Shown here piece after piece: positions 1-10,014 of a stretch of DNA of 64,000 nucleotides. Origin of the DNA: Saturnia japonica (Eukaryota; Arthropoda; Insecta; Lepidoptera; Saturniidae); contig CM065309.1 of NCBI GenBank assembly GCA_033032175.1, positions 16,058,001 through 16,122,000 of the forward strand, written 5' to 3'. Below the pieces are notes generated by a model. It did not search any database. It was not told the origin of the DNA and saw nothing but the letters and a program-made list of their open reading frames with translations. Positions within the stretch are counted from its first letter, which is position 1; each line of letters starts with the position of its first letter. The translations under genes were made by a program, and so were the position numbers.

Positions 1-1348
1 GTCGAATCGTATATTAAATATCTTACGCGATCGTACTTTCGTATACGTAAATATAGTATTCTACAAAAATATTGTTCTTTAGTATATCTAAAAAAGTCTC
101 CGATAACATATGCCTATTTCTTAATAGCATAAGCCACAATAAGGTATTTTGCGAGTTTTTATGTTGAAGATTAAAAATTGAGCTATATTTTTAGGCTTAT
201 CATATTAATCCTTACGAACAAAGTTATTTCATCATAAAGACAATTTAAATTTTTCTTTTTATTGTATGTAATTAGGAAACATAGTTTAGGAGAAAATGAA
301 AAATTAAAATAATTTGTACTTGCGGGAAATGATAACAATTATGATAGACTACACGGGTCCGTCGCGTTGGCGGCGCGGTATTTGTTGGATAAAAATTCGG
401 GTGAAACTGAGGGGCACAGCCAATCTTTAATAAAATACATTAATGACAATTCTACTACAATAATATTCTCACTTTGAAAAAATGAATGATTTGATAGTTT
501 CATCTATACGGATATATCTGTAGCTCTGTCTGTACATGAGACTTTTTTCAAAATATCGTGTTACATAATTATCAATTATAAAATACCTCGAATATAAAAT
601 TTAAAAAATATCTATCAGTTTGTCTATAAATCCGAAAATAACTCATAAATGGCTTGACCGATTTTTATAAAACACGTAACTCAGTAAAGTATTGAGAATA
701 TTTACTGAAATAAAGTGAAAGGATACCAAATTAACCTAAATTGATTTATCATTAAATAATTTTCAATAAAATCAATAAATGGAAATATAGGTTTTTTTGA
801 AGTGAAAACTTCTATATGAAGGGAATAGATTAAGGTAAGTCGTCATCGACAAGGTCACGTGACGTGTTAACGATAAACGGAGTCTTTGTAGCAATATAAC
901 CAAAAATTAAGAACATGATTTTTTTTTATACCCATAATTACTATGCAATGCGAATTTTATAATAATTTAGGAGTTGTTTTATTAACGTAATAAAAATTTT
1001 TTTTTGTGTGAAACAGTTTTCATTTAGAAGTTTTAATTTAAGATCAAACAAGTAATTTGGATATCCAAAAATAACAACTGTTTGTGTATAGTTTTAAGTT
1101 TTCACTTCTGTCGGCAGTTCTCACGACTCCTTTTTCTTTTTTTATTTTCCAACAGTATTACGGCTTGGTTTAAATTATAACAAAATCGGTTTAATATTTA
1201 TTGTCACACTTTAAGTATATTTTCTGAAAGGACGTATATTAATAATTTAAGGCTGGGCTTTTATTAATATTTTTAAATATTTTTTAGATAAATATTAAGG
1301 ATATTTTTAAATATTAAAATAAGTAACAAAATGTATTTTATCTACATT

Positions 1349-1447
1349 TCTACGATACATATAGTTGTTTGGTATATTTAGCTACCGAGATTTATATTAA
1401 ATTACACTAACCAAACATACTATAAACTCTATAGTATAAATCGTAGA
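1349..1447. repeat. Imperfect 100 bp inverted repeat
   Basis: TCTACGAT at 1349-1356 is the exact complement of ATCGTAGA at 1440-1447. Inside, GTTTGG at 1367-1372 pairs with CCAAAC at 1411-1416. The same structure recurs in the right copy of the direct repeat near 7322-7420. It could be a small MITE remnant or a chance AT-rich palindrome. Confidence 0.4.
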
Positions 1448-1548
1448 TACACTGGAAAATAATGGTTTATAAAATAAAGTTAATAAACAAACTTAGCGTT
1501 TCGTAAAGTATTGCAAAACTCAACATTTTTGTACGCTTTTATGTATAT

Positions 1549-1760
1549 ATATTCCCCGAAGGGTTAGGCAGAGTTGTTAACCCAAAGTTCGCCGGGTATA
1601 GTTTGGTCCCATGTAAGTAATAGGGGGTGAGCTTATTGCAATTAATCGGGCACAAACCCAATTTCCGAGCTGCTACTGAGAATTTCAGAGAAAAACCTAA
1701 TAACACTTTGCTCGACCTGGGAATCGGATCCAGGACCTCGAGCATAGCCGTTCAGTCTTC
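1549..1760 (-). mobile_element. tRNA-derived SINE (family S1), head truncated
   Basis: Read on the minus strand it holds a box-B-like motif (damaged here, intact in the 7690 copy as GGTTCGATTCC), then a body found at 40164-40408, 7519-7727 and 62909-63145. It ends in the CTGCC...CCTTCGGGG motif at 1553-1572. The box A head is missing. Its 68-codon open frame is not a gene; the same frame recurs in other copies only because the SINE recurs. Confidence 0.75.
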
Positions 1761-2243
1761 ATGTATTTTAGATAATATCAGTATGATTGCTGAACTGTGA
1801 TATGGATTGGCATTTAAAATTACTTTAGTTAGGTATTATCAAAGCTTAAGTGGGTCAAATACCGTATGGTGAGATTGAGGCGAGGTGAGGTTTTTATTAA
1901 TAGTTGCTGTTTTTCATACACGAAATATACTACATGGACGAAGTTGCGGGGGCACAGCTAGTGTACTAATAAAGCTTAAGATATTGTTTGTTTATTTGTT
2001 TGAACCTGCTAATTTCTGAAATTATCAGTCAGATAAAAAAAAAACATTTTGCAGTTTACAGCCTTTTTATTGATGTGAAACATCTAATGCGATGGGTCAG
2101 ACTGTTTGTGGGCCCCAATGTTGGCAGCTGTTGGCGTGGCGACGCTTTTCTCCCAACTTTGGCGGTGTGGAGCTGAGAGCGGTTGGTAGGTATTGCGACC
2201 ACCCTACACATCTTATCTTATTATATTAAGTGAGCAATTCATG

Positions 2244-2261
2244 TATATATATATATATATA
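2244..2261. repeat. (TA)n microsatellite
   Basis: Nine TA units lie at the junction between the direct repeat and the LTR retrotransposon. The corresponding microsatellite in the right copy is about twice as long. Confidence 0.95.
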
Positions 2262-2470
2262 TGTGGGAGAATAGAACATTCTAACACAGCAACATTTGAG
2301 TAATATAGGTATTTTTAATTTTTTCCTGGCAACAAGAGAGATCTGTCAAGTTTGTTGAACAATGAATATGTGTTTTTACGATTTTGATTATAATTTATAA
2401 ATATTAAATAATAGAAGATTTAAAGAATTACAGGATCTTTATTCTGAGCACTTTTGACACACATCCCACA
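2262..2470 (+). mobile_element. 5' LTR of a gypsy-type retrotransposon
   Basis: The segment starts TGTGGGA and ends TCCCACA, a perfect 7 bp inverted repeat of the TG...CA form typical of LTRs. It is followed three bases later by a primer binding site, so it is a 5' LTR of 209 bp. No second copy (3' LTR) is visible downstream, consistent with a truncated element. The LTR should carry the element's promoter and poly(A) signal; I could not pick these out with confidence. Confidence 0.85.
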
Positions 2471-2473
2471 ATT

Positions 2474-2491
2474 TGGGGGCTCGTCCGGGAT
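2474..2491 (+). other. Primer binding site, tRNA-Pro type
   Basis: The 18 bases TGGGGGCTCGTCCGGGAT follow the LTR after ATT. This is the sequence known to pair with the 3' end of tRNA-Pro, the primer used by murine-leukaemia-type retroviruses and a number of insect LTR elements. The exact match plus correct placement after an LTR makes the call strong. No tRNA gene is present in the window for comparison. Confidence 0.88.
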
Positions 2492-2697
2492 GGTGAAAAA
2501 GTGTGAAGTTTGAAGAAGCATTACGAAGATTACAAATTTATGACTTACCTACCGACAAGTCGGATTCGGAAGAACTTTCTCGAAGAACAAGAAAAATAAC
2601 AACGAAGTATAACTAACTACGAAAGAAGTTGAAAGTGTTTTCCATTTTATGAGAAAGATTTACCTGTTTAGTGATAGTAAGAGAGTAAACACCGAAA

Positions 2698-3828
2698 ATG
2701 CCGCCTAAAAAAATCATAGAAGAAGAAAATGCTCAATTATCAACTGTAATACCGCCACGTATCTCGTTTAACGATTTGGAAAAATCAATGACACCGTTTA
2801 GTGGAGACGATACTTATGGGATCGAATCCTGGATATGAGATATCGAAGAAACAGGCCTTTTAATGCAGTGGTGTGATATAGAACAATTAATTTATGCAAA
2901 ACGTCTTCTCGTCGACGACATAAAAACTTGGAGTGATTTGAAAAATGCCCTTAAAGAAGAATTTCAACGAACATTAAATAGTGCTGCTGTTCATAAAAAG
3001 CTAGCGGCATGTAAGATGAGAAACAGCGAAACATGCCAACAATATTTTTTGCACATGAAGGAATTGGCTATGAATAGTACAGTAGAAGATGCTGCTTTAA
3101 TGGAATACGTTATTGACGGTATTAGAGATATATAATTAAACAAAGCAATGTTGTATGGGGCTGCTAACATCAAAGATTTAAAGAAAAAATTAGATTTGTA
3201 TGCTGAAATTAAGAATAAGTCTTCATTTAAAACACAGTACATACCTAAGCCTATATCTTTACCTAATTCATTTAAAGACCGTAGACAGATACCGAAGAAA
3301 CGATGCTACAACTGTGGTGAAACCGACCATTTATTTCCTGATTGCAAACATAAAGAGAAAGGAACTAAGTGTTTCAAGTGTAATGAATTTGGACATATTT
3401 CATCGAAGTGCACTAATATACCTCATCATAATACAAACATGGCTGTAAAAGGTCTTAATAATAACATGTGTTACAGTGACATCACTATTGGTAATAAAAT
3501 TATAAAAGCTTTGATTGACACTGGGAGTGATGTTAATTTAATAACAAACAAGCAGTTTCAAGAACTACAAATAACTGAATGTGATGGGAGTAATACAATA
3601 AAGTTGACTGGACTAGGAAATAAAGGAATAGAGACTACAGGTACTTTTACAACTTTTATTAAGATTCAAGGCTACAGTTTTCCAGCTCAATTCCATATTG
3701 TGAATAATAATGATATACCAATAGAAGTTCTGTTAGGAAGACACATACTGGCGCATGTGAACCTGAATATTACAAAAGATGAATACCAAGTTTCTCCAAT
3801 AACAACTATGTCTACCTGTGGAATATAA
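2698..3828 (+). pseudogene. Broken gag-protease of a gypsy-type retrotransposon
   Basis: One reading frame starts with ATG at 2698 and runs to a stop at 3826, interrupted by TGA at 2836 and TAA at 3133. The part at 2863-3132 resembles a retrotransposon Gag core. From 3304 two zinc knuckles follow the C-X2-C-X4-H-X4-C pattern (cysteines coded at 3304 and 3343, then 3370 and 3409). A retropepsin follows: the catalytic D-T-G triplet is coded at 3517-3525 and the family's L-L-G motif near 3733. Gag packages the element RNA; the protease would process the polyprotein. The order LTR, primer site, gag, knuckles, protease is that of Ty3/gypsy elements. The two in-frame stops mean this copy cannot make full-length Gag. 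The element is not a functional virus. Confidence 0.88.
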
Positions 3829-3955
3829 AGAAAATGATTATGATATTGGAAGTACTAAATACACAAACACTATTAAGAAGATGATAGATGATTATATACC
3901 AACTTATAAGAAGAAGTGTCCCGTTGAGATGAATATAATTATGTCAGACCGCGCA
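3818..3955 (+). pseudogene. Start of pol, cut off before reverse transcriptase
   Basis: This frame overlaps the end of gag-protease by 11 bases in a shifted frame. It codes a stretch containing P-V-E-M-N-I-I-M-S-D, which resembles the linker just upstream of reverse transcriptase in gypsy-type Pol. Similarity is lost abruptly after about 3955. No RT, RNase H or integrase motif and no 3' LTR follow, so the element was truncated by deletion or recombination. Confidence 0.65.
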
Positions 3956-4569
3956 TGCCAAATGGTGTTCCCATATTTTCTTCTTACAAACTTTCATCTC
4001 CTATTTTCTTCCCTTAAAGTTTTATTTACGCTACAAAAAGTAGCATATGTTTTTTCCCAAGGTCCAATACTATCGAAACATATAGCTACAAATAGTTGCT
4101 TTTTATTGAGTTAGAAATTGAGTATTCGTACTTTTGGCAATACCCCTCATTAAAGTTCTGTCCTCGGCTAGTAGCAATTATAATTATTATTAACGACTAT
4201 TATAAATACAACCGTATAAAAATCATACAACATACAATACATATAGATGTGAGGTTATGCTCCGGTGGAAATTATTATTAAAAAACGTGTTCTAAAAGAA
4301 ATATTTTTAATTTTTACTATGCTCTCGCTAAGGCTTCTCAATGTGAACATCTTTCTATTTTATTACGTTAACAATATTCGATGCAATATCCGAACGTAAC
4401 AGTGGCGTAAAGCGACAGCACTTAAAGTAAATTGGTTATCCATTATCGTAACTTTGTTATAAAAATCCATCTACAACATTGCATTTAAATGTTACACTGT
4501 CGATTTAAAAATAGATAACTTGTAAAGTTAACCCTGTTTGACTTATATAGTATTCAATATAATATAGTG
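3956..4569. other. AT-rich stretch, no gene recognised
   Basis: This follows the truncation point of the LTR element. Short open frames here show no motif, and I see no similarity to other parts of the window. Confidence 0.5.
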
Positions 4570-5000
4570 GGGTAATAAAAACCAAACTGATCAATGTCTG
4601 TACATAGAAGATATATGAGAAAAACTATTATTGGGGGTTACTATCAACGCAGGGGAACCAAAAACAATGATTGTTACATTTTTTGTCTGTTTGTCTGTTT
4701 GCCAACTTTTGTGCGCCCTAATCTCAGAAACGGCATAACCGATATGGAAACGGTTTCAACTCATATATTCTGGTAAGGTTCACTTAACATTTAGTGTTGG
4801 TTTTACTTCAATAAGTTTATAAATAAAAAAGTTATATCAATTTAAAAAATCAGGTAGAATATTTTTTTGTTAAAAATGCAATAAAATAGCTCTTCAGTTG
4901 AATTGGCTGAAACTTTGAAACTGGTTTGTAAAATGATGATAATTGAAAGTTTACATAAAGTTATAAAATGTACAGTTTCAGAGAATTTGGAACTTTCCAA
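4570..5000. repeat. Degenerate short-repeat relic
   Basis: The segment contains TTTGTCTGTTTGTCTG and 'AAACGGCATAACCGAT'. These phrases are of the same type as 'AAACGGCTCCAACGATTTCG' at 8239 and the conserved 'aaacgg..gaccgat' core of other repeats here. A related 'gctgaaacttt' phrase occurs at 4907 and 8262. It is an old interspersed element with no coding content. Confidence 0.45.
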
Positions 5001-5340
5001 TATGAGTTGACCTTAGATCTATATAATAAATCATATTAATAAGTGGTCACCCTAGGTTGGATATAACCACGCAAGCAAGTCGAGTGCCGCATCGCTGCTA
5101 GGCAATTCATTCCGAAAAAGATCGATTCGAATCAAACTCTGATGTATCGATTCACAATAAATCGAGGTCTAAATGATCGATCTCTCCAAAAAATCGACCT
5201 TCTTTTATTCACTTTTCAGATTTGAGTTAACAATATAAAAATGTCTATTATAGAAAACAAAAAGGACACCACAACAATCGATATTTTGCTATTTTTACCA
5301 TGCTAAAGTATCACTTAAAGAGAAACAAAGAAAGAATAGT

Positions 5341-5356
5341 GAGAGAGAGAGAGAGA
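5341..5356. repeat. (GA)8 microsatellite
   Basis: There are eight uninterrupted GA units. Confidence 0.95.
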
Positions 5357-5454
5357 ATTCATTAAAAAAAAAATATTATTATAAACTGTTGTCGTTATTC
5401 TGTTATTGGGTAATTTACTGACACCATAGAGAACAGAATAATGGAATGAATAAT

Positions 5455-5740
5455 CCATACCAATATTATAAATGCGAAAGTAACTCTGTCTGTCCTGTCT
5501 GTTGCACTTCACGCTCTGAAATAGACGATGAAGGTTTGTACGAAGAACGCATCAAACCAAATTTGATGAATTTTGGTATAGAGATATATTGGACCTTGAA
5601 GAAAGACATTGGCTTACCTTATGCCGTGAAAATAAAACTTTAAGAGGTGAAATAAGGGATGAAAGATTGTATGAAGAACCCACTATTTCTAAATTTAGGG
5701 ATATGAAAATTCATATTTATGCTTTTAGGAAGAAATAACA
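5455..5740 (+). repeat. Lepidopteran interspersed repeat
   Basis: It begins 'AATATTATAAATGCGAAAGT' and continues with CTCTGTCTGTC and TTTGGTATAGAGATA. I recognise this as one of the commonest interspersed repeats of moth and butterfly genomes, often placed with non-autonomous Helitron-like elements. The 65-codon frame inside it is not a gene. Confidence 0.6.
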
Positions 5741-5779
5741 GTATTTCGTGTTTTAAAAAATAAGGGTGATTTACAATAC

Positions 5780-5973
5780 ACATAGACTCCACCCCTTGAT
5801 ACTAAGCAAAATGTTGCTGAGACAAGCTTACATTATACAAAACATATGTCCATCCTATCATGACATATAAGCTGCGTTACATTCGCACATACGTCAAAGA
5901 TCAACATTAACAAATTCAAAATCCTCCAAACCCGATTCTTACGTGAAATTAACAAAGCCCCTTGGTACGTTGG
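5780..5973 (+). pseudogene. Jockey-type LINE RT fragment
   Basis: In two frames (a shift near 5868) the segment codes K-L-T-L-Y-K-T-Y-V-H-P-I-M-T-Y, then F-A-H-T, then L-Q-T-R-F-L-R-E-I-N-K-A-P-W-Y-V. This matches the thumb region of the jockey LINE at 44216-45404 position by position. Only about 65 codons survive. It stops exactly where the right copy of the 2.2 kb repeat begins, so it may itself belong to the repeated unit. Confidence 0.8.
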
Positions 5974-8194
5974 TCGAATCGTATATTAAATATCTTACGC
6001 GATCGTACTTTCGTATACGTAAATATAGTATTCTACAAAAATATTGTTCTTTAGTATATCTAAAAAAGTCTCCGATAACATATGCCTATTTCTTAATAGC
6101 ATAAGCCACAATAAGGTATTTTGCGAGTTTTTATGTTGAAGATTAAAAATTGAGCTATATTTTTAGGCTTATCATATTAATCCTTACGAACAAAGTTATT
6201 TCATCATAAAGACAATTTAAATTTTTCTTTTTATTGTATGTAATTAGGAAACATAGTTTAGGAGAAAATGAAAAATTAAAATAATTTGTACTTGCGGGAA
6301 ATGATAACAATTATGATAGACTACACGGGTCCGTCGCGTTGGCGGCGCGGTATTTGTTGGATAAAAATTCGGGTGAAACTGAGGGGCACAGCCAATCTTT
6401 AATAAAATACATTAATGACAATTCTACTACAATAATATTCTCACTTTGAAAAAATGAATGATTTGATAGTTTCATCTATACGGATATATCTGTAGCTCTG
6501 TCTGTACATGAGACTTTTTTCAAAATATTGTGTTACATAATTATCAATTATAAAATACCTCGAATATAAAATTTAAAAAATATCTATCAGTTTGTCTATA
6601 AATCCGAAAATAACTCATAAATGGCTTGACCGATTTTTATAAAACACGTAACTCAGTAAAGTATTGAGAATATTTACTGAAATAAAGTGAAAGGATACCA
6701 AATTAACCTAAATTGATTTATCATTAAATAATTTTCAATAAAATCAATAAATGGAAATATAGGTTTTTTTGAAGTGAAAACTTCTATATGAAGGGAATAG
6801 ATTAAGGTAAGTCGTCATCGACAAGGTCACGTGACGTGTTAACGATAAACGGAGTCTTTGTAGCAATATAACCAAAAATTAAGAACATGATTTTTTTATA
6901 CCCATAATTACTATGCAATGCGAATTTTATAATAATTTAGGAGTTGTTTTATTAACGTAATAAATTTTTTTTTTTGTGTGAAACAGTTTTCATTTAGAAG
7001 TTTTAATTTAAGATCAAACAAGTAATTTGGATATCCAAAAATAACAACTGTTTGTGTATAGTTTTAAGTTTTCACTTCTGTCGGCAGTTCTCACGACTCC
7101 TTTTTCTTTTTTTATTTTCCAACAGTATTACGGCTTGGTTTAAATTATAACAAAATTGGTTTAATATTTATTGTCACACTTTAAGTATATTTTCTGAAAG
7201 GACGTATATTAATAATTTAAGGCTGGGCTTTTATTAATATTTTTAAATATTTTTTAGATAAATATTAAGGATATTTTTAAATATTAAAATAAGTAACAAA
7301 ATCTATTTTATCTACATTTCTACGATACATATAGTTGTTTGGTATATTTAGCTACCGAGATTTATATTAAATTACACTTACCAGACATACTATAAACTCT
7401 ATAGTATAAATCGTAGATACACTGGAAAATAATGGTTTATAAAATAAAGTTAATAAACAAACTTAGCGTTTCGTAAAGGATTGCAAAACTCAACATTTTT
7501 GTACGCTTTTATGTATATATATTCCCCGAAGGGTTAGGCAGAGTTGTTAACCCAAAGTTCGCCGGGTATAGTTTGGTCCCATGTAAGTAATAGGGGGTGA
7601 GCTTATTGCAATTAATCGGGCACAAACCAGATTTCCGAGCTGCTACTGAGAATTTCAGAGAAAAACCTAATAACACTTTGCTCGACCTGGGAATCGAACC
7701 CAGGACCTCGAGCATAGCCGTCAGTCTTCATGTATTTTAGATAATATCAGTATGATTGCTAAACTGTGACATGGATTGGCATTTAAAATTACTTTAGTAG
7801 GTTATTATCAAAGCTTAAGAGGGTCAAATACCGTATGGTGAGATTGAGGCGAGGTGAGGTTTTTATTAATAGTTGCTGTTTTTCATACACGAAATATACT
7901 ACATGGACGAAGTCGCGGGGGCTCAGCTAGTGTACTAATAAAGCTTAAGATATTGTTAGTTTATTTGTCTGAATGTGCTCATTTCTGAAATTATCAGTCA
8001 GATAAAAAAACATTTTGCAGTTTACAGCCTTTTTATTGATGTGAAACATCTAATGCGACGGGTCAAACTGCTTGTGGGCAGCTGTTGGCGTGGCGACGCT
8101 TTTCTCCCAACGTTGGCGGTGTGGAGCTGAGAGCGGTTGGTAGGGATTGCGACCACCCTACACATCTTATATTATTATATTAAGTGAGCAATTC

Positions 8195-8197
<3 letters not shown>
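5974..8197. repeat. Right copy of the 2.2 kb direct repeat
   Basis: Direct repeat of 1-2243. It lacks the 12-base insertion and has a shorter poly(A) run near 8007. It differs from the left copy mainly after about 7300. It ends in a TA microsatellite, but no LTR follows here. Confidence 0.93.
7519..7727 (-). mobile_element. tRNA-derived SINE (family S1), head truncated
   Basis: Counterpart of 1549-1760 within the right repeat copy. On the minus strand the box B motif GGGTTCGATTCCC is intact at about 7691-7703. The box A half is absent. Confidence 0.78.

Positions 8198-8232
<35 letters not shown>
8198..8232. repeat. (TA)n microsatellite
   Basis: Roughly 17 TA units at the right end of the 2.2 kb repeat. 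Confidence 0.95.
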
Positions 8233-8234
<2 letters not shown>

Positions 8235-8352
8235 GGAAACGGCTCCAACGATTTCGCTGAAACTTTGCATTTAGATAATGTTTTACATTCCAAGTATACC
8301 TAAATGGGTGTTTTTTTTGTTGTTGTAAGACAACGAGCAAAGCTCGGTCACC
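8233..8352. repeat. Short interspersed repeat fragment
   Basis: It carries 'AAACGGCTCCAACGATTTCG' and then 'ACAACGAGCAAAGCTCGGTC'. Both phrases are familiar from lepidopteran non-coding repeats, and there is no coding content. Confidence 0.5.
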
Positions 8353-8360
8353 CAGACATT

Positions 8361-8556
8361 AGTGATAAAATAAACATCTTCACAGTGGATTTCTTTTGGT
8401 TTGTCGTGTTTCGAGATCACCCAGTGTATATCCAGTAATCAAGTAGAGTGGTAGGAGTCACGTCCACAATACACATTGTAATAAAATAAACGACGTCACA
8501 GTGACTTTCTTTTAGTTTGTCGTTATTCAGGATCACCAGGTGTATTTTTTAATCAC
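8361..8556. repeat. Two tandem units of family D
   Basis: Units 8361-8442 and 8479-8556 lie about 116 bases apart. Each has ATAAAATAAAC, then CACAGTG, TTTCTTTT, TTTGTCG and a GATCACC...GTGTAT end. Related single units occur at 13584-13641, 27430-27472 and 27514-27578, so the unit is interspersed as well as tandem. Confidence 0.65.
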
Positions 8557-9559
8557 TAAGATGTTTCACATTTGCCGGGCATTCCGTTTCGGTCAAATTT
8601 CTTATGGATAGTTATACAGGCTATAGAACTCTACGCTAGAACCCTAAAGGGTGGAGCAATAATCATGGACGTCAAGCAATCTAGCAAGTACGAGAGGTGA
8701 GAACAACGATAGGCTACACGGGTGTTGGTCAAATAAAATAATTTAACTGAAGAGAGACCTTGGGGCACAGCTAGTGTAATAATAAGTATACAAAGACTTG
8801 AGGTTATGATAAGATCAGTGCGTGTAGTTGAAAACAGTATTAAAACTCTGCCTTTGTTTGAAAACTGGAGAGAATATATTTTAAATTTACAAGTTGAAAT
8901 CATAAAAGGCTACGTAAAATAACGTAATTAACTTATTACTAGATACAGTACGGAAATGATATAAAAAATATGCTTGCACCATACGTAGCGAAGTCTACGA
9001 GAATGTAGCAACGTAATAACATGCTACGCCGTAGTCGCTACGAGTTGTGTGTACAGCTCTTCACAGCGCGTATGAAGTACATTGTTCTGAATACATTATT
9101 CATGTTCAACATTTGCATGACAAGCAGAGCGCAATTAATACACGAGCTACTTCATGAAAATGAATGTTTTAGAGCGACCTTCCTCACGGTCTATTGGTTA
9201 CGGTAGCTATCTAAAATCCTAATTCCTTGTTTAGTTTATGTAATAGAAGTAGCAAATAGGTTGAGTTATGCACATGATGTTAATTCGTTACTAGAGCTAA
9301 TGAGTAACCAACCAAACAACTCAATTCAAGATTGTAGATTTATGCAACGTAGGCCTGTTCTCGTGACTCATTTGGAAAATCTAGTTACATTCTTCAGCTT
9401 GAAACATTGTATTTATTTTGTTTAGAAAACATAAATAAAATAAAAAATCCTGTATTTTCTTATCCTTAACCTTAATTTCCCTTTCAAATGTTGATATTTG
9501 TTTATTAGTGTTTAGTTATTTAATGTTTTGCTTATTGTGTAAATGTTAGTTAGAGTTAG
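8557..9559. other. No gene recognised; short repeat end near 8700-8785
   Basis: The stretch 8706-8780 contains CTACACGGGT and GGGGCACAGCTAGTG, the reversed terminus of the 'CTAGCTGTGCC' repeats. The remainder has no motif I can name. Confidence 0.5.
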
Positions 9560-10014
9560 ATTTTTTACTATTGGATATGGACCCCTCCTCGGGTGAAGGC
9601 CTCCTCCAGACCTTTCCACTCATCCCTGTCTTTGCCGATAGTTTGCCAGTCTTTTCCTATTAATTCGGTTATATCGTCAGCCCATCGTCTTTTCGGTCTC
9701 CCTACCCTTCTTTTGCCGGTTGGCCCTTCCACCTTGTAGTATTGATTGTCCACCTACTGTCTGTGTTTCACGATACGTGACCTGCCCACTGCCATTTTAG
9801 TTTTAGAGCTTGTGTGAGGGCATCTGTTATCTTTGTTTTCTGTCTTATATCTGTGCTCCTGACTTTTTGTATTTCTCTTATGTTTAGGATACTTCTCTCC
9901 ATAGCTCTTTGTGTTGTTGTGATCCTTCGTTTTGCTTTTGTCGTGTATATCCAGGTTTGGCAGCCATACAATAGACAAGGTAGTATACAGGTATCTAATA
10001 CGGGTTTCTTAAGG
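9560..10014 (-). pseudogene. RTE-type LINE, C-terminal fragment
   Basis: On the minus strand the frame from 10014 codes L-L-Y-G-C-Q-T-W, then Q-R-A-M-E-R-S-I-L, L-K-W-Q-W-A-G-H-V, and after a shift near 9730 G-K-R-R-V-G-R-P-K-R-R-W-A-D-D-I. These are hallmarks of the region downstream of reverse transcriptase in RTE-clade retrotransposons. The same order is seen at 48396-48850. A stop at about 9768 and a frameshift show it is dead. The N-terminal endonuclease and RT core are absent (5' truncation). Confidence 0.85.

Larger units (their letters stand above)
1..2243. repeat. Left copy of a 2.2 kb direct repeat
   Basis: The segment matches 5974-8197 almost base for base, in the same orientation, 5973 bases away. 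From 1 to about 1180 I see only one substitution plus homopolymer length changes. From about 1320 onward substitutions and small indels become frequent, including a 12-base insertion in this copy near 2113. Both copies end in a TA microsatellite and then diverge completely. Because the match begins at base 1, the repeat probably continues left of the window. Contents: AT-rich DNA, a minus-strand SINE at 1549-1760, and short lepidopteran repeat ends such as GGGGCACAGCTAGT near 1950. There is no gene. Confidence 0.93.

Noticed and set aside
1539..1745. 68-codon minus frame, also at 7509-7715, similar to a 92-codon frame at 62852-63130
   Set aside because: The similarity among the three frames looks like conservation, but all of them lie in SINE S1 copies and shift frame relative to one another. 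It is repeat copy number, not selection.
5050..5200. Cluster of ATCGAT motifs near 5120-5190
   Set aside because: Several ATCGAT/GATCGA words occur close together, but without fixed spacing or conservation; probably a decayed repeat.
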